From contig NZ_PSTQ01000010.1 of NCBI RefSeq assembly GCF_002931075.1, positions 89,153 to 153,152 on the forward strand: DNA of 64,000 nt, given 5' to 3'. The position numbers and the translations under genes are program-made. Shown here one piece after another: positions 7,505 through 15,050 of this stretch (its first letter is position 1; each line of letters begins with the position of its first letter). Under the pieces are notes generated by a model that searched no databases, was not told where the DNA came from, and was given only the letters and a program-made list of their open reading frames with translations. This DNA is from Pseudoclavibacter sp. AY1F1 (GTDB lineage Bacteria; Actinomycetota; Actinomycetes; Actinomycetales; Microbacteriaceae).

Positions 7505-8806
7505 ATGAACTACACGCAGCGCCTCATCCAGCGCGAAGCAGAGCTTGGCCGTCCCATCCGCGTCGGCGTCGTGGGTGCCGGTCAGATGGGCTCAGGCCTC
7601 ATCGCCCAGATCGAACGCGCGAAGGGTATGGAAGTCGCCGTCGTCGCCGACATCGCCGTCGAGCGCGGCGTGGATGCGTACACTCGCGCCGGCCGCACCG
7701 ACGTGCAGGTCGAGAACGACCTCGCCGTCGTCGCCGAGCACATCGAAGCCCGCCGCCCCGTTGTCATCAACGACGGACTCCTCATCCCGAAGCTCCCCGT
7801 CGACGTCGTCCTCGAGGTCTCCGGCGTCACTGAGATCGCCGCGCAGGTCGCCTACGCGTCGCTCCTCGGCAAGAAGGACGTGGCCCTCATGACCGTCGAG
7901 GCCGACGTGACCGTCGGGCTGTTCCTCGCGAGCATCGCCAACGCCGGCGAGCAGGTCTACACGATCTGCCGCGGTGACGAGCCCGTCGAAGCGCTCAAGC
8001 TCGTCGAGCACGCCACCGACCTCGGCCTCACCGTCGTCGCAGCAGGCAAGGGCAAGAACAACCCCAACCGCCCCACGGACGTGCCGGAAGACGTCATGGA
8101 AGAGGCGAAGGCGAAGAACATGAACCCGCGCATCCTGTGCGAGTTCACCGACGGCACCAAGACGCAGATCGAGATGGCGTCGCTGTCGAACGCCACGGGC
8201 TTCCCCGTCAACAAGCCGGGCATGCACGGCCCCGCCGCCGATATCGCGACCCTCGCGACGACGCTCATCCCCGTCGAGGACGGCGGCGTCCTCACCTCGA
8301 CCCCGGCCGTCGAGTACACCGTCGAGGGCGACGTCGCGCCAGGTGTGTTCGTCGTCGTGAAGTCCGAAGACGACGTCGTCACGCACGAGCTCGACTACCT
8401 GAAGCTCGGCAAGGGCCCGTACTACGCGCTCTACCGCCCGTACCACCTCGCATCCGTCGAGGCGATCCTCTCGATCAGCGAGGCCGTGCTCGAACGCCGC
8501 GCCGACTTCCAGACCATCACGTGGCGCACCGAGGTCGCCTCGAAGGCGAAGTTCGACCTCACTGCCGGCACGAAGCTCGAGGGCATGGGCGGGCACCACG
8601 TGCACGGCTGGGCCGTCGACGCCGATGAGGCTCGCGCCAACAACTCCATCCCGATCGGCCTCATCTCTGGCGGCATCCTGAAGCGCGACATCAAGGCCGG
8701 CGAGATCGTCTCCTACGACGACGTCGAGCTCGACGAGACGCGCCCGCTCATCGCCATGCGTCGCCTGCAGGACTCGCTTGTGGCCGCCGGAGTCATCGGC
8801 GTCTAG
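7505..8806 (+). CDS. NAD(P)-dependent dehydrogenase with C-terminal SAF domain
   Basis: This 433-residue protein starts with a Rossmann domain (GVVGAGQMGSGL, residues about 21-32) related to homoserine dehydrogenase. A central dimerisation and catalytic region follows (GKGKNNPNRPTDVPEDVMEE, then NATGFPVNKPGMHGP). The end is a SAF-like domain (about 380-433, with GILKRDIKAGEIVSYDDVEL). Such proteins occur next to glucitol-family PTS genes and are taken to oxidise the phosphorylated polyol, but I know no firmly assigned reaction. It replaces the SrlD-type dehydrogenase expected in a sorbitol operon. It lies 30 bases after gutM with AAAAAGGAACGC before the ATG. Confidence 0.75.
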   Translation: MNYTQRLIQREAELGRPIRVGVVGAGQMGSGLIAQIERAKGMEVAVVADIAVERGVDAYTRAGRTDVQVENDLAVVAEHIEARRPVVINDGLLIPKLPVDVVLEVSGVTEIAAQVAYASLLGKKDVALMTVEADVTVGLFLASIANAGEQVYTICRGDEPVEALKLVEHATDLGLTVVAAGKGKNNPNRPTDVPEDVMEEAKAKNMNPRILCEFTDGTKTQIEMASLSNATGFPVNKPGMHGPAADIATLATTLIPVEDGGVLTSTPAVEYTVEGDVAPGVFVVVKSEDDVVTHELDYLKLGKGPYYALYRPYHLASVEAILSISEAVLERRADFQTITWRTEVASKAKFDLTAGTKLEGMGGHHVHGWAVDADEARANNSIPIGLISGGILKRDIKAGEIVSYDDVELDETRPLIAMRRLQDSLVAAGVIGV

Positions 8807-8883
8807 GGAACCTCGGGCGGGACCTGAGGCCCTTGCGGCCTGCCGGGCGGCGGCCGCTCGGTAGGATCATGTGAACCGGACCG

Positions 8884-8912
8884 CCGGCGCCGCGCCTCGT
8901 GCGCGGCGCCGG
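8884..8912 (+). terminator. Strong GC hairpin between the dehydrogenase and sorC-like gene
   Basis: CCGGCGCCGCGC (8884-8895) pairs perfectly with GCGCGGCGCCGG (8901-8912) around a 5-base loop. There is no T-run. It may reduce read-through from the transport operon into the regulator gene, keeping regulator levels low. Confidence 0.5.
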
Positions 8913-9016
8913 AACGGCTCCCCAGCGGTGCGGATGCGCGGCTCGGGAGCCGCGGTCGTCCGGGCCCCGCGGGCACGCAACAGCCGCCGCCGCACCACGA
9001 CGAAGGAGCAGACGGG

Positions 9017-9970
9017 ATGCCAGCACCTCGCAACGCCGAGACGCTCGTCCGGGCGGCGCGCCTCTACTACCTCGACGGCCTCTCGCAGAGCGACGTCGCG
9101 AACGCCCTCGGCGTCTCACGGGCGAGCGTGTCGCGCATTCTCTCGGCCGCCCGCGACCAGGGGATCGTCGAGATCCGCATCCACGACCCGAACGTCGTCG
9201 GCCGTGTGGGCGAGCTCGAGCAGCAGATCGTGGATGCGTTCGGCGTCGGTTCGGCCGTTGTCGTTGCCGCCCTCCCCGGTCGGCATCCGCTCGACGTCGT
9301 GGCGGGTGCCGCCGCCGACTACTTCGCGGAGCAGGTGCCGTCGGTCGGTTCGGTCGGTCTCAGCTGGGGCAAGTCGATCGACGCGTTTGTCGAGCAGATC
9401 CACCTCGAGTCGACCGGCCGCGCGCTCACCCTGTGCCCATTGGTCGGGGGTATGCCGTTCGACTCGGGCCCCGCCGGGAACACCGCCCTCGAGCGGCTGT
9501 CGCAGAAGTCGGGAGCGAAGGCGTTCCGCTTCGAGTCGCCGGCCGTCGTCGAGTCGCCGCAGACCTGGGCCGCCCTCACCCGCGAGTCGTCGATCTCGTC
9601 GGCCATCAAACGCGCGACGGATGTGCAGCTCGCGTTTGTCGGCATCGGCTCGTACGGTCTCCACGCGTCGCGGCACATCGTCTCCGCCATGCGCCTCAGC
9701 GACGCCGAGCGCGCCGAGCTCGACGCGCAGGAACCGGTCGGCGACATCTGCGGCCGCTTCTTCGACGCGTCCGGTCGCGCGCTCGGCTCGCCCGTCTCGG
9801 AGCGCGTCATCGGCATTACGCTCGAGCAGCTCGCCGACATCCCCGAGGTCGTCGGCTTCGCTGCCGGCGCCGAGAAGGCGCCAGGCGTCGCAGGCTCACT
9901 GCGCACGGGAGCGCTCGACGGTGTCATCCTCGACGAGGACCTCGCCCGCGCGCTCGTGGAGCTCGTGTAG
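9017..9970 (+). CDS. SorC/DeoR-family sugar-responsive regulator
   Basis: This 317-residue regulator has an N-terminal helix-turn-helix (about residues 20-45, LSQSDVANALGVSRASVSR). The SorC-type effector-binding domain follows, with the family patterns VGLSWGKSI, LCPLVGGMP and the C-terminal GVAGSLRTGALDGVILDEDLAR. The effector is usually a sugar phosphate. GAAGGAG precedes the ATG. It lies between two polyol-metabolism operons whose promoters share one operator-like sequence (4715-4752 and 12516-12553). It is therefore inferred to control both and to be relieved by the pathway's phosphorylated intermediate. Confidence 0.88.
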   Translation: MPAPRNAETLVRAARLYYLDGLSQSDVANALGVSRASVSRILSAARDQGIVEIRIHDPNVVGRVGELEQQIVDAFGVGSAVVVAALPGRHPLDVVAGAAADYFAEQVPSVGSVGLSWGKSIDAFVEQIHLESTGRALTLCPLVGGMPFDSGPAGNTALERLSQKSGAKAFRFESPAVVESPQTWAALTRESSISSAIKRATDVQLAFVGIGSYGLHASRHIVSAMRLSDAERAELDAQEPVGDICGRFFDASGRALGSPVSERVIGITLEQLADIPEVVGFAAGAEKAPGVAGSLRTGALDGVILDEDLARALVELV

Positions 9971-9993
9971 GCAGAGCCCTCATCTGGCGCCGA

Positions 9994-10048
9994 AGAGTCA
10001 GCCAGAAGCAGGCTCTCGGTTGCGGGGCGATGCTTCTCGCCCACACTT
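9994..10048. repeat. Imperfect hairpin beyond the sorC-like gene
   Basis: AGAAGCA (10004-10010) pairs with TGCTTCT (10031-10037), and the outer parts pair loosely. The arm AGAGTCAGCCAGAAGCA (9994-10010) is identical to the reverse strand of 42002-42018 and closely matches the hairpin arm at 2391-2409. It lies between two convergent operons and may terminate transcription. Confidence 0.45.
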
Positions 10049-10265
10049 GTCGAAGTTCGGGTTGCTCGGGACGTGTTCGCATCCTGCCGACCGCATCCTC
10101 TCGCTCTGCGCATCCATCCGCCCGCTCGTGCCCGCATATCGCAGCCCGGACACACGAACGCCGCCGATCGACCGCGCCGCTGATGGGGGAATCAGGGCGT
10201 GATGGACCGGCGGCGTCGCGCGCCGACGGCGTTGGCGGCGTTCAGGAGCGAGGAAGCCGGGGGAC

Positions 10266-10796
10266 CTACTCGCCCATGACGACGACCTGGCATTTGCGCG
10301 AGCGGGCGCGTGTGCGGTCGAAATCGACGAAGTAGATGTAGCCGGTCACGCCGACGCCCAGCTTGCCGTCGATGACGGCGAACACCTCGCTCGAGCCGAG
10401 GATCGTCGCCTTGATGTGGGCCTCCGCGTTGAGCAGCGCCGTCTTGTCGCCGCCGGGCAGGTACACCTCGGCGTCAGGCCACGACTCGACGTCCGCGTAG
10501 TGCTCGGGCCCCGGGTAGCGGTACTCGCCCTCCGGTGGCACGGCCGTCTGGTTCGGGGCGATGCGGTTCAGCACGTCGTCGAGGTCGGCCTGCAAAAACT
10601 CGGTGCCGTCCTCGAGACGGTCGTGCACGAACTCCTCGAAGAAGACAGCGCACGTCGTGTGGGGCGAGATGACGGTCACGGTGCCGGACGTGATGCCGCT
10701 CGCCGCGATCGCGTCCTTCACCTCGGCGGTGACGTCGATGTAGCTGGGCGTCCCGCCGTGCGACTGCAGCTGGAGGGTGGTCTGGGTGACGGTCAT
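10266..10796 (-). CDS. YjbQ (UPF0047) family protein
   Basis: This 176-residue protein has the UPF0047 signature: SPHTTCAVFFEE, a middle GGDKTALLNAEAHIKATIL, and a C-terminal DGKLGVGVTGYIYFVDFDRTR. The family has a metal-binding pocket and is annotated as secondary thiamine-phosphate synthase on the basis of weak in vitro activity; its true role is open. Here it is third in an operon with a TIM-like isomerase and a class II aldolase, under the same operator as a polyol PTS. That argues for a job in sugar-phosphate metabolism rather than thiamine supply. The middle segment (about residues 70-110) is longer than in the E. coli protein. Confidence 0.8.
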   Translation of the reverse strand: MTVTQTTLQLQSHGGTPSYIDVTAEVKDAIAASGITSGTVTVISPHTTCAVFFEEFVHDRLEDGTEFLQADLDDVLNRIAPNQTAVPPEGEYRYPGPEHYADVESWPDAEVYLPGGDKTALLNAEAHIKATILGSSEVFAVIDGKLGVGVTGYIYFVDFDRTRARSRKCQVVVMGE

Positions 10797-10888
10797 CGGG
10801 GTTCCTCTTCGAGTCGTGGATGCGCGTGCGTCGACGAACGCGCGGGTGTCAGTGGATGCGGTGGGTGAGTGGATGCCGCGACCGCGGC

Positions 10889-11737
10889 TCAGGCGCCCGG
10901 TCGCAGCGCCTGGATGAACTCGGCGACATCGCTCTCGACCTGCGCCGACACGGCCTTCGCGACCTTGGGGAACAGGATCGTGTTGGGCTGGTCTGCGGCC
11001 CGGAGTGCAGCATCCAGTGCCGCCTTCGCCGCGTACGTGTAGTAGTTGATTTTGCGGACGCCGCGCGTGATCGAGCTGTGGTACTCGTCGAGGCTGAGGC
11101 CGGAACCGCCGTGCATGACGATGGGCACACCAGTCGCGTCGCGCAGCTGCTCGATGAGCTCGTAGTTGAGCTTCGGCTCCTGGTGGTACATGCCATGCAC
11201 GGTGCCGAACGACGCGGCGAGCGCGGTCACGCCCGTGCGCTCGACGAACTCCTTCGCCTGGGCCGGCTCGGTGTAGAGCGTCTCGTCGGCGACGCCCTGG
11301 CTGGGGTCACCGTTCTCGTTGCCAGTCATGACGCCGAGCTCTCCCTCGACGCCAACTCCACGCTCCTTCGCGAGCTTCACGACCTCGGTCGTGCGAGCGA
11401 CGTTCTCCTCGTACGGCAGCGTCGACCCGTCGATCATGACTGAGTTGAAGCCGATGTCGAGGCCGCGGGCGATGTAGTCGATGTCCTCGCCGTGGTCGAC
11501 GTGCAGCACAAACGGCGCCTCGCTGCGCGTCGCGAGGGCGAGCATCGCCGGCCCGATGTCGTCGATCGAGAGCGTGCTCTCGTGCACCTGCGCGTGCTGC
11601 AGGATGACGGGAACGCCGGCTTGCTCGGCGGCCGCGATCGTGCCGAGGAGCCCCTCGAAGTACGGGGTGTTGACTGCCGCGATGGCGATGTTGTGCTTCT
11701 GTGCGTAGCGGAGCGCTTCGTCGAGTCCGATGAGCAT
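10889..11737 (-). CDS. Class II ketose-(bis)phosphate aldolase
   Basis: This 282-residue zinc aldolase resembles the GatY/KbaY/FbaA group. The zinc and catalytic residues are visible: VLHVDHGED (Asp and His of HxDH), FGTVHGMY, and IVMHGGSGL. The DHAP phosphate loop is INYYTYAAKAAL. It should split a ketose phosphate into dihydroxyacetone phosphate and an aldehyde. ATG 11737 starts the conserved N-terminus (MLIGLDEALRYAQKHN); an upstream extension would be a shadow of the preceding gene. It lies 38 bases after the TIM-like gene. No kinase to make a bisphosphate substrate is in the cluster, so a ketose 1-phosphate substrate is worth considering. Confidence 0.85.
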   Translation of the reverse strand: MLIGLDEALRYAQKHNIAIAAVNTPYFEGLLGTIAAAEQAGVPVILQHAQVHESTLSIDDIGPAMLALATRSEAPFVLHVDHGEDIDYIARGLDIGFNSVMIDGSTLPYEENVARTTEVVKLAKERGVGVEGELGVMTGNENGDPSQGVADETLYTEPAQAKEFVERTGVTALAASFGTVHGMYHQEPKLNYELIEQLRDATGVPIVMHGGSGLSLDEYHSSITRGVRKINYYTYAAKAALDAALRAADQPNTILFPKVAKAVSAQVESDVAEFIQALRPGA

Positions 11738-11775
11738 GCGTGGATCTTCTCTCTGGTGCCCTGGTGAGGAGCGGG

Positions 11776-12492
11776 TCAGTTGGTGGGGGAGGTGGACGCC
11801 TGCGCGTCGCGATGGTCGGCGAGCGCCTGGAACATCTCGGTGAGGATCTCGCGCCAGTCGGGGTGCTTGATGATGCCGCTTGTGCCGCCCGAGCAGTCGG
11901 CGCCCTGCTGCAGGACGCGCGTGATGTCCGCGCCGCGGCTCACGCCGGCAGCCTGCACGACGAGGATCGACGGGTCGACGTTCTTCACGATCTGGGTCGT
12001 GCGCTCGATGTAGTCGCCCGCATCCATCTGGCCCGTGCCGATGTTGGCGGTCGGCTCGCAGATCATGCCGGACGGGTCGAGGTCGGCGACGGCCCGGCAC
12101 TGCAGGTCGGAGTCGGCGCAGACGATGGTTGCAAGACCGACCTCTTCGCAACGGCGCATCGCGCGGTCGAGGTCGGCCAAGGTGAGGGGGTGCTCAGCGT
12201 GGTTGAGCACGACGGCCTTGACGCCGGCCTCCGCGAGGCCTTCGGCGAGGATGTGCCCCATGCCGCGGCCCGGCACGATCGGGTCGACATGCTGGGCGGT
12301 GACGCAGAGGTTGGTCGTCTCGGCGACCACGGACCGCAGGTCGATGTGCTGCGCCGTGAAGACGACGTCGATGTCGAACTCTCCGGCGAGTTCGTCGGTG
12401 AGGTGGGCCAGCTTCATGAGTTCGCTGCCCGTCAGGTAGGCCTTCGGGTTGACGATGAGAAACGGGCTCCGTACAGGGATGGGGACAGCCAT
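11776..12492 (-). CDS. Triose-phosphate-isomerase-like protein
   Basis: This 238-residue (beta/alpha)8 protein keeps the TIM catalytic trio: Asn15/Lys17 in VNPKAY, His98 in LNHAEHP, and Glu146 in CEPTANIGTG. It also keeps a GGTSGI phosphate-binding loop near residue 212. It is divergent from housekeeping bacterial TIM and closer in size to archaeal-type and EryH-like paralogues. It is expected either to convert DHAP released by the neighbouring aldolase into glyceraldehyde 3-phosphate, or to isomerise a tetrulose phosphate as EryH does. It is first in the tim-aldolase-yjbQ operon; AGGAG precedes the ATG. The shared SorC-type operator lies directly upstream. Confidence 0.8.
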   Translation of the reverse strand: MAVPIPVRSPFLIVNPKAYLTGSELMKLAHLTDELAGEFDIDVVFTAQHIDLRSVVAETTNLCVTAQHVDPIVPGRGMGHILAEGLAEAGVKAVVLNHAEHPLTLADLDRAMRRCEEVGLATIVCADSDLQCRAVADLDPSGMICEPTANIGTGQMDAGDYIERTTQIVKNVDPSILVVQAAGVSRGADITRVLQQGADCSGGTSGIIKHPDWREILTEMFQALADHRDAQASTSPTN

Positions 12493-12515
12493 TGTCAGTT
12501 GCTCCTAGCGGATGT

Positions 12516-12553
12516 ATGCACAAAGTTGCACTATAGATTGTACGAACGTGCAA
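12516..12553 (-). promoter_or_regulatory. Probable SorC-family operator, TIM-aldolase-yjbQ operon
   Basis: Read on the minus strand, this 38-base sequence begins TTGCAC, has ATCTAT in the middle and ends TGCAACTTTGTGCA. It aligns without gaps at its ends with 4715-4752 upstream of the PTS operon. It starts 7 bases after the -10 box, in the same position relative to the promoter as at the PTS operon. Confidence 0.6.
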
Positions 12554-12560
12554 TGAGGTT

Positions 12561-12590
12561 AGTATCGCATCCACGGGCAGAAACTGGCAA
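12561..12590 (-). promoter_or_regulatory. Promoter of the TIM-aldolase-yjbQ operon
   Basis: On the minus strand a -35 box TTGCCA (12590-12585) and a -10 box GATACT (12566-12561) are separated by 18 bases. The predicted start of transcription falls at the first bases of the operator. Confidence 0.5.
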
Positions 12591-12690
12591 GGCTTCGGAC
12601 GCTGGAGCCCCACGGACAACGCCGCCCGTACCGATTTCGTCCCAGGCACCGCGAATAAGCTGGCACCTCACACTTGGACCAGGGAGCCAC

Positions 12691-13467
12691 ATGACTCGCG
12701 AACCCGTCTACTCATTTGCGATCGGGGTCGGGCGCACGGTGTTCGCCGCCCTCCGCGTTCGCCAGACGGTCCGCGGCGCGCACCACATCCCCGACACCGG
12801 CGGTGCCGTCATAGCGATGACCCACTTCGGGTACCTCGAGTTCGCGCTCGTCGAATGCGCGACCTGGATGCACAACCGTCGGCGCATCCGCTTCATGGCA
12901 AAGCAGAGTGTCTTCGACAAGCCCGTCGTCGGCCGCCTCATGCGCAGCATGCGACACATCCCCGTCAACATGAAGGCCGGCGCCGACGCGTTCGCAGCGG
13001 CCGCGACCGCGTTGCGTGACGGCGAGCTCATCGGAGTGTTCCCTGAGGCGGGCGTCAGCGCATCGTTCACGATCCGCGACTTCAAGACCGGGGCGGTGCG
13101 CCTCGCCGCCCAGGCCGAGGTGCCCATCATCCCCGTCGCCGTGTGGGGCGGGCACCGGCTGCTCACCAAGAATCGCAAGATCAGCATGAAGGAGCGCCTC
13201 GGTGTTCCCGTGCACTTCTCGTTCGGTGCGCCCATCCACGTCACTGCCGGTGAAGACCCGGCCGTCGCCACGGCGAAGCTCAAGACGACAATGGAGGCGC
13301 TGCTCGGCGAACTGCAGTCCAGCTACCCCGAAGACGGCACCGGCAAGTGGTGGCAGCCGCGCGTCCTCGGCGGCACCGCCCCCACGCCCGAGGAAGCCGC
13401 GGCCGCCGACGCCGCGCGCGACCGCCGGCGCGAAGCGGCCCGGGCCGCGCAGGCCGCCCGGAAGTAA
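12691..13467 (+). CDS. PlsC-type 1-acylglycerol-3-phosphate acyltransferase-like protein
   Basis: This 258-residue protein has the lysophosphatidate acyltransferase fold. The usual catalytic HX4D box appears as THFGYLE, so the acidic residue is glutamate. The FPEG motif appears as FPEAGVS (about residue 117), and IIPVAVWGGH follows. The family transfers acyl chains to glycerophosphate lipids at the inner membrane face. The C-terminal 40 residues are Ala/Arg-rich and charged. The Asp-to-Glu and Gly-to-Ala changes are seen in some actinobacterial relatives and may alter the substrate. ATG 12691 follows AGGGAG. It is transcribed alone, divergently from the TIM-aldolase operon. Confidence 0.82.
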   Translation: MTREPVYSFAIGVGRTVFAALRVRQTVRGAHHIPDTGGAVIAMTHFGYLEFALVECATWMHNRRRIRFMAKQSVFDKPVVGRLMRSMRHIPVNMKAGADAFAAAATALRDGELIGVFPEAGVSASFTIRDFKTGAVRLAAQAEVPIIPVAVWGGHRLLTKNRKISMKERLGVPVHFSFGAPIHVTAGEDPAVATAKLKTTMEALLGELQSSYPEDGTGKWWQPRVLGGTAPTPEEAAAADAARDRRREAARAAQAARK

Positions 13468-13540
13468 GACGCGTGTAGGCGTTGGGACGCTTCGGCGGTC
13501 GCGGTGGTGGGGCGGTGCGGGGCGGTTACCCGCGATCCGT

Positions 13541-13616
13541 GTCCAACATGAGTGCAGAATCGGCGCTTCCGGCGCCAAAACCGGGCTGAGGGCCAGAAAT
13601 CGCACCGATGTTGGAC
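13541..13616. repeat. 76-base inverted-repeat element, copy C
   Basis: The left arm GTCCAACATGAGTGCA starts at 13541 and the right arm CGCACCGATGTTGGAC ends at 13616. The core is GC-rich and unlike the other copies. It lies 74 bases after the acyltransferase stop and 41 bases before the MerR gene. Confidence 0.85.
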
Positions 13617-13657
13617 AGAGATCGGCGGCAGACGGAACCCGGTGCCACACTTGGCGC

Positions 13658-14494
13658 ATGAACCGTGAGCTTCCCGGAACCCTGATGAGCATCGGCGAGT
13701 TCTCGCGCTACTCGGGGCTGAGCGTGCGCATGCTGCGGCACTACGCGGATCGAGGAGTGCTGGCACCGGCCGAGGTCGACGAGTTCAGCGGATACCGACG
13801 CTACGCACCCGCGCAACTGCAGGACGCTGGGCGGGTGCGGATGCTCCGCGACGCGGGCTGCGGCATCCCGGCGATCGCTGAACTCCTGCCGCTCTTCGAC
13901 TCGCCTGACGTGCTGCGGGTTCGCCTGCAGTCGCACCTCGACGAGCTGAAGGCAGAGGCACGACGGGTGGCCGAGCAGCAGGTGCTCGCGGTGAACCTGC
14001 TTGGCGAGCTCGAGGCGCGAACACGACGGCTCGATGTCGTTGAGCGCACGTTCCCCGCGCTGCGCGTGCTCTACCTGCGGCGCACCGTCGCCGACTACCC
14101 GTCCGAGGGGCCGCTCTGGGTCAACTTCCGCGGGCCGGTCGCCGAGCTCACCTCGCGAGACCCGGCGGTCTTCGGCGACGTCGGCGGTGCCACCTACTTC
14201 GACGACGAGTATCGCGATTCCGACGTGGAGATGGCGATCTGGCGCGAGTACCGCGGTGCATCTGTGCCCGACGGATACGAGGTCGTCCAGCTGCCTGAGC
14301 AGCGCGTCGCCACCGTCACGCACCGCGGCGGCTTCGAGACGATCAACGAAGCGACTGCCACCGCGGGGGCCTGGGTCGCCGATCAGCACCGCACGAGAGT
14401 CGGGCCGATCTTCAACGTCTACGTGCACGGCCCCGGCCGCGACCCGAACCCCGACAACTGGGTCACCGAGGTGAACGTGCCGATCGCGGCCTGA
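13658..14494 (+). CDS. MerR-family regulator with GyrI-like effector domain
   Basis: This 278-residue regulator has a MerR DNA-binding domain (about residues 10-80, MSIGEFSRYSGLSVRMLRHYADRGVL). A coiled-coil dimer helix follows, then a C-terminal GyrI/BmrR-like small-molecule domain (about 125-278). The family activates transcription by twisting promoters that have an over-long spacer. Exactly such a promoter (TTGACT, 19 bases with a palindrome, CACGAT) lies just after this gene, ahead of a VOC-family gene. That makes the VOC gene the likely target. ATG 13658 is used; a second ATG at 13685 is possible. No good ribosome-binding site is seen. Confidence 0.88.
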   Translation: MNRELPGTLMSIGEFSRYSGLSVRMLRHYADRGVLAPAEVDEFSGYRRYAPAQLQDAGRVRMLRDAGCGIPAIAELLPLFDSPDVLRVRLQSHLDELKAEARRVAEQQVLAVNLLGELEARTRRLDVVERTFPALRVLYLRRTVADYPSEGPLWVNFRGPVAELTSRDPAVFGDVGGATYFDDEYRDSDVEMAIWREYRGASVPDGYEVVQLPEQRVATVTHRGGFETINEATATAGAWVADQHRTRVGPIFNVYVHGPGRDPNPDNWVTEVNVPIAA

Positions 14495-14504
14495 GATCGG
14501 CACT

Positions 14505-14535
14505 TGACTCTCACACTGTGTGAGACCTCACGATC
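14505..14535 (+). promoter_or_regulatory. MerR-type promoter and operator for the VOC gene
   Basis: A -35 box TTGACT (14505-14510) is followed by a 19-base spacer containing the perfect palindrome CTCACACTGTGTGAG (14511-14525, odd-centred), then a -10 box CACGAT (14530-14535). A 19-base spacer with a central palindrome is the hallmark of MerR-activated promoters. The MerR gene ends 10 bases upstream. Confidence 0.7.
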
Positions 14536-14608
14536 GGATCACCGGCGCACGAGGCCGGCGCCGCAACGCAGGGGCGCTGCGGCGCATCTGAACGAGAGGA
14601 CAACGACC

Positions 14609-14962
14609 ATGTCGGACAACATGAACTACTTCGAGATCGGCACCACCAACCCTGAAGCTGCGAAGGCCTTCTACGGCGATACCTTCGGCTGGACGTTCGG
14701 CTCGCTCGAGCCCGGCGGCTACGGGATGGTCGACGGCGCGGGCAACGGCGGCGGGCTCTGGGACTCGAACACCGTCGGCGGTGGCAGCTGGGCGGTCTTC
14801 TACGTCGAGGTCGAGAACATCGAGGCGAAGCTCGAGCAGGCCGCCGCGAACGGTGCCGAGACCGTGATCCCGCTGGTCGACAACGGCACCATCAAGTTCG
14901 CGCACCTGCGCGACCCGCTTGGCAACCGATTCGGCGTCTGGCAGCGCAAATCGCAGGACTGA
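14609..14962 (+). CDS. VOC (glyoxalase/bleomycin-resistance) family protein
   Basis: This is a 117-residue single vicinal-oxygen-chelate domain. It begins MNYFEIGTTNPEAAKAFYGD, has the mid-protein pattern VFYVEVENIEAKLEQA, and ends LRDPLGNRFGVWQ. Members bind or modify small hydrophobic or metal-chelating compounds; the substrate is unknown. GAGAGGA lies before the ATG at 14609. It is under the MerR-type promoter 74 bases upstream, so it probably protects against, or senses, the ligand recognised by the neighbouring GyrI-like domain. A strong terminator follows. Confidence 0.88.
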   Translation: MSDNMNYFEIGTTNPEAAKAFYGDTFGWTFGSLEPGGYGMVDGAGNGGGLWDSNTVGGGSWAVFYVEVENIEAKLEQAAANGAETVIPLVDNGTIKFAHLRDPLGNRFGVWQRKSQD

Positions 14963-14979
14963 GCAGCGCGATCGCACAA

Positions 14980-15020
14980 GCGAGAACCCCGCCCGCGAAC
15001 GAATCGCGGGCGGGGTTCGC
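14980..15020. terminator. Bidirectional terminator between the VOC gene and metS
   Basis: AACCCCGCCCGCGA (14985-14998) pairs perfectly with TCGCGGGCGGGGTT (15004-15017), extended by GCGAG/TTCGC. It lies 18 bases after the VOC stop and about 30 bases from the metS stop on the other strand. Confidence 0.75.
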
Positions 15021-15050
15021 CTCTGCTGAGAACGACCGAGGTCGGACGGA

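Noticed and set aside
7505..8806. Housekeeping homoserine dehydrogenase
   Set aside because: Only the nucleotide-binding half resembles it. The SAF-like C-terminus and the position inside a polyol PTS operon argue against a threonine-pathway role.
11740..12690. Long plus-strand extension in front of the acyltransferase
   Set aside because: The extension is antisense to the TIM-like gene and crosses its promoter. The acyltransferase has a good ATG and ribosome-binding site at 12691.
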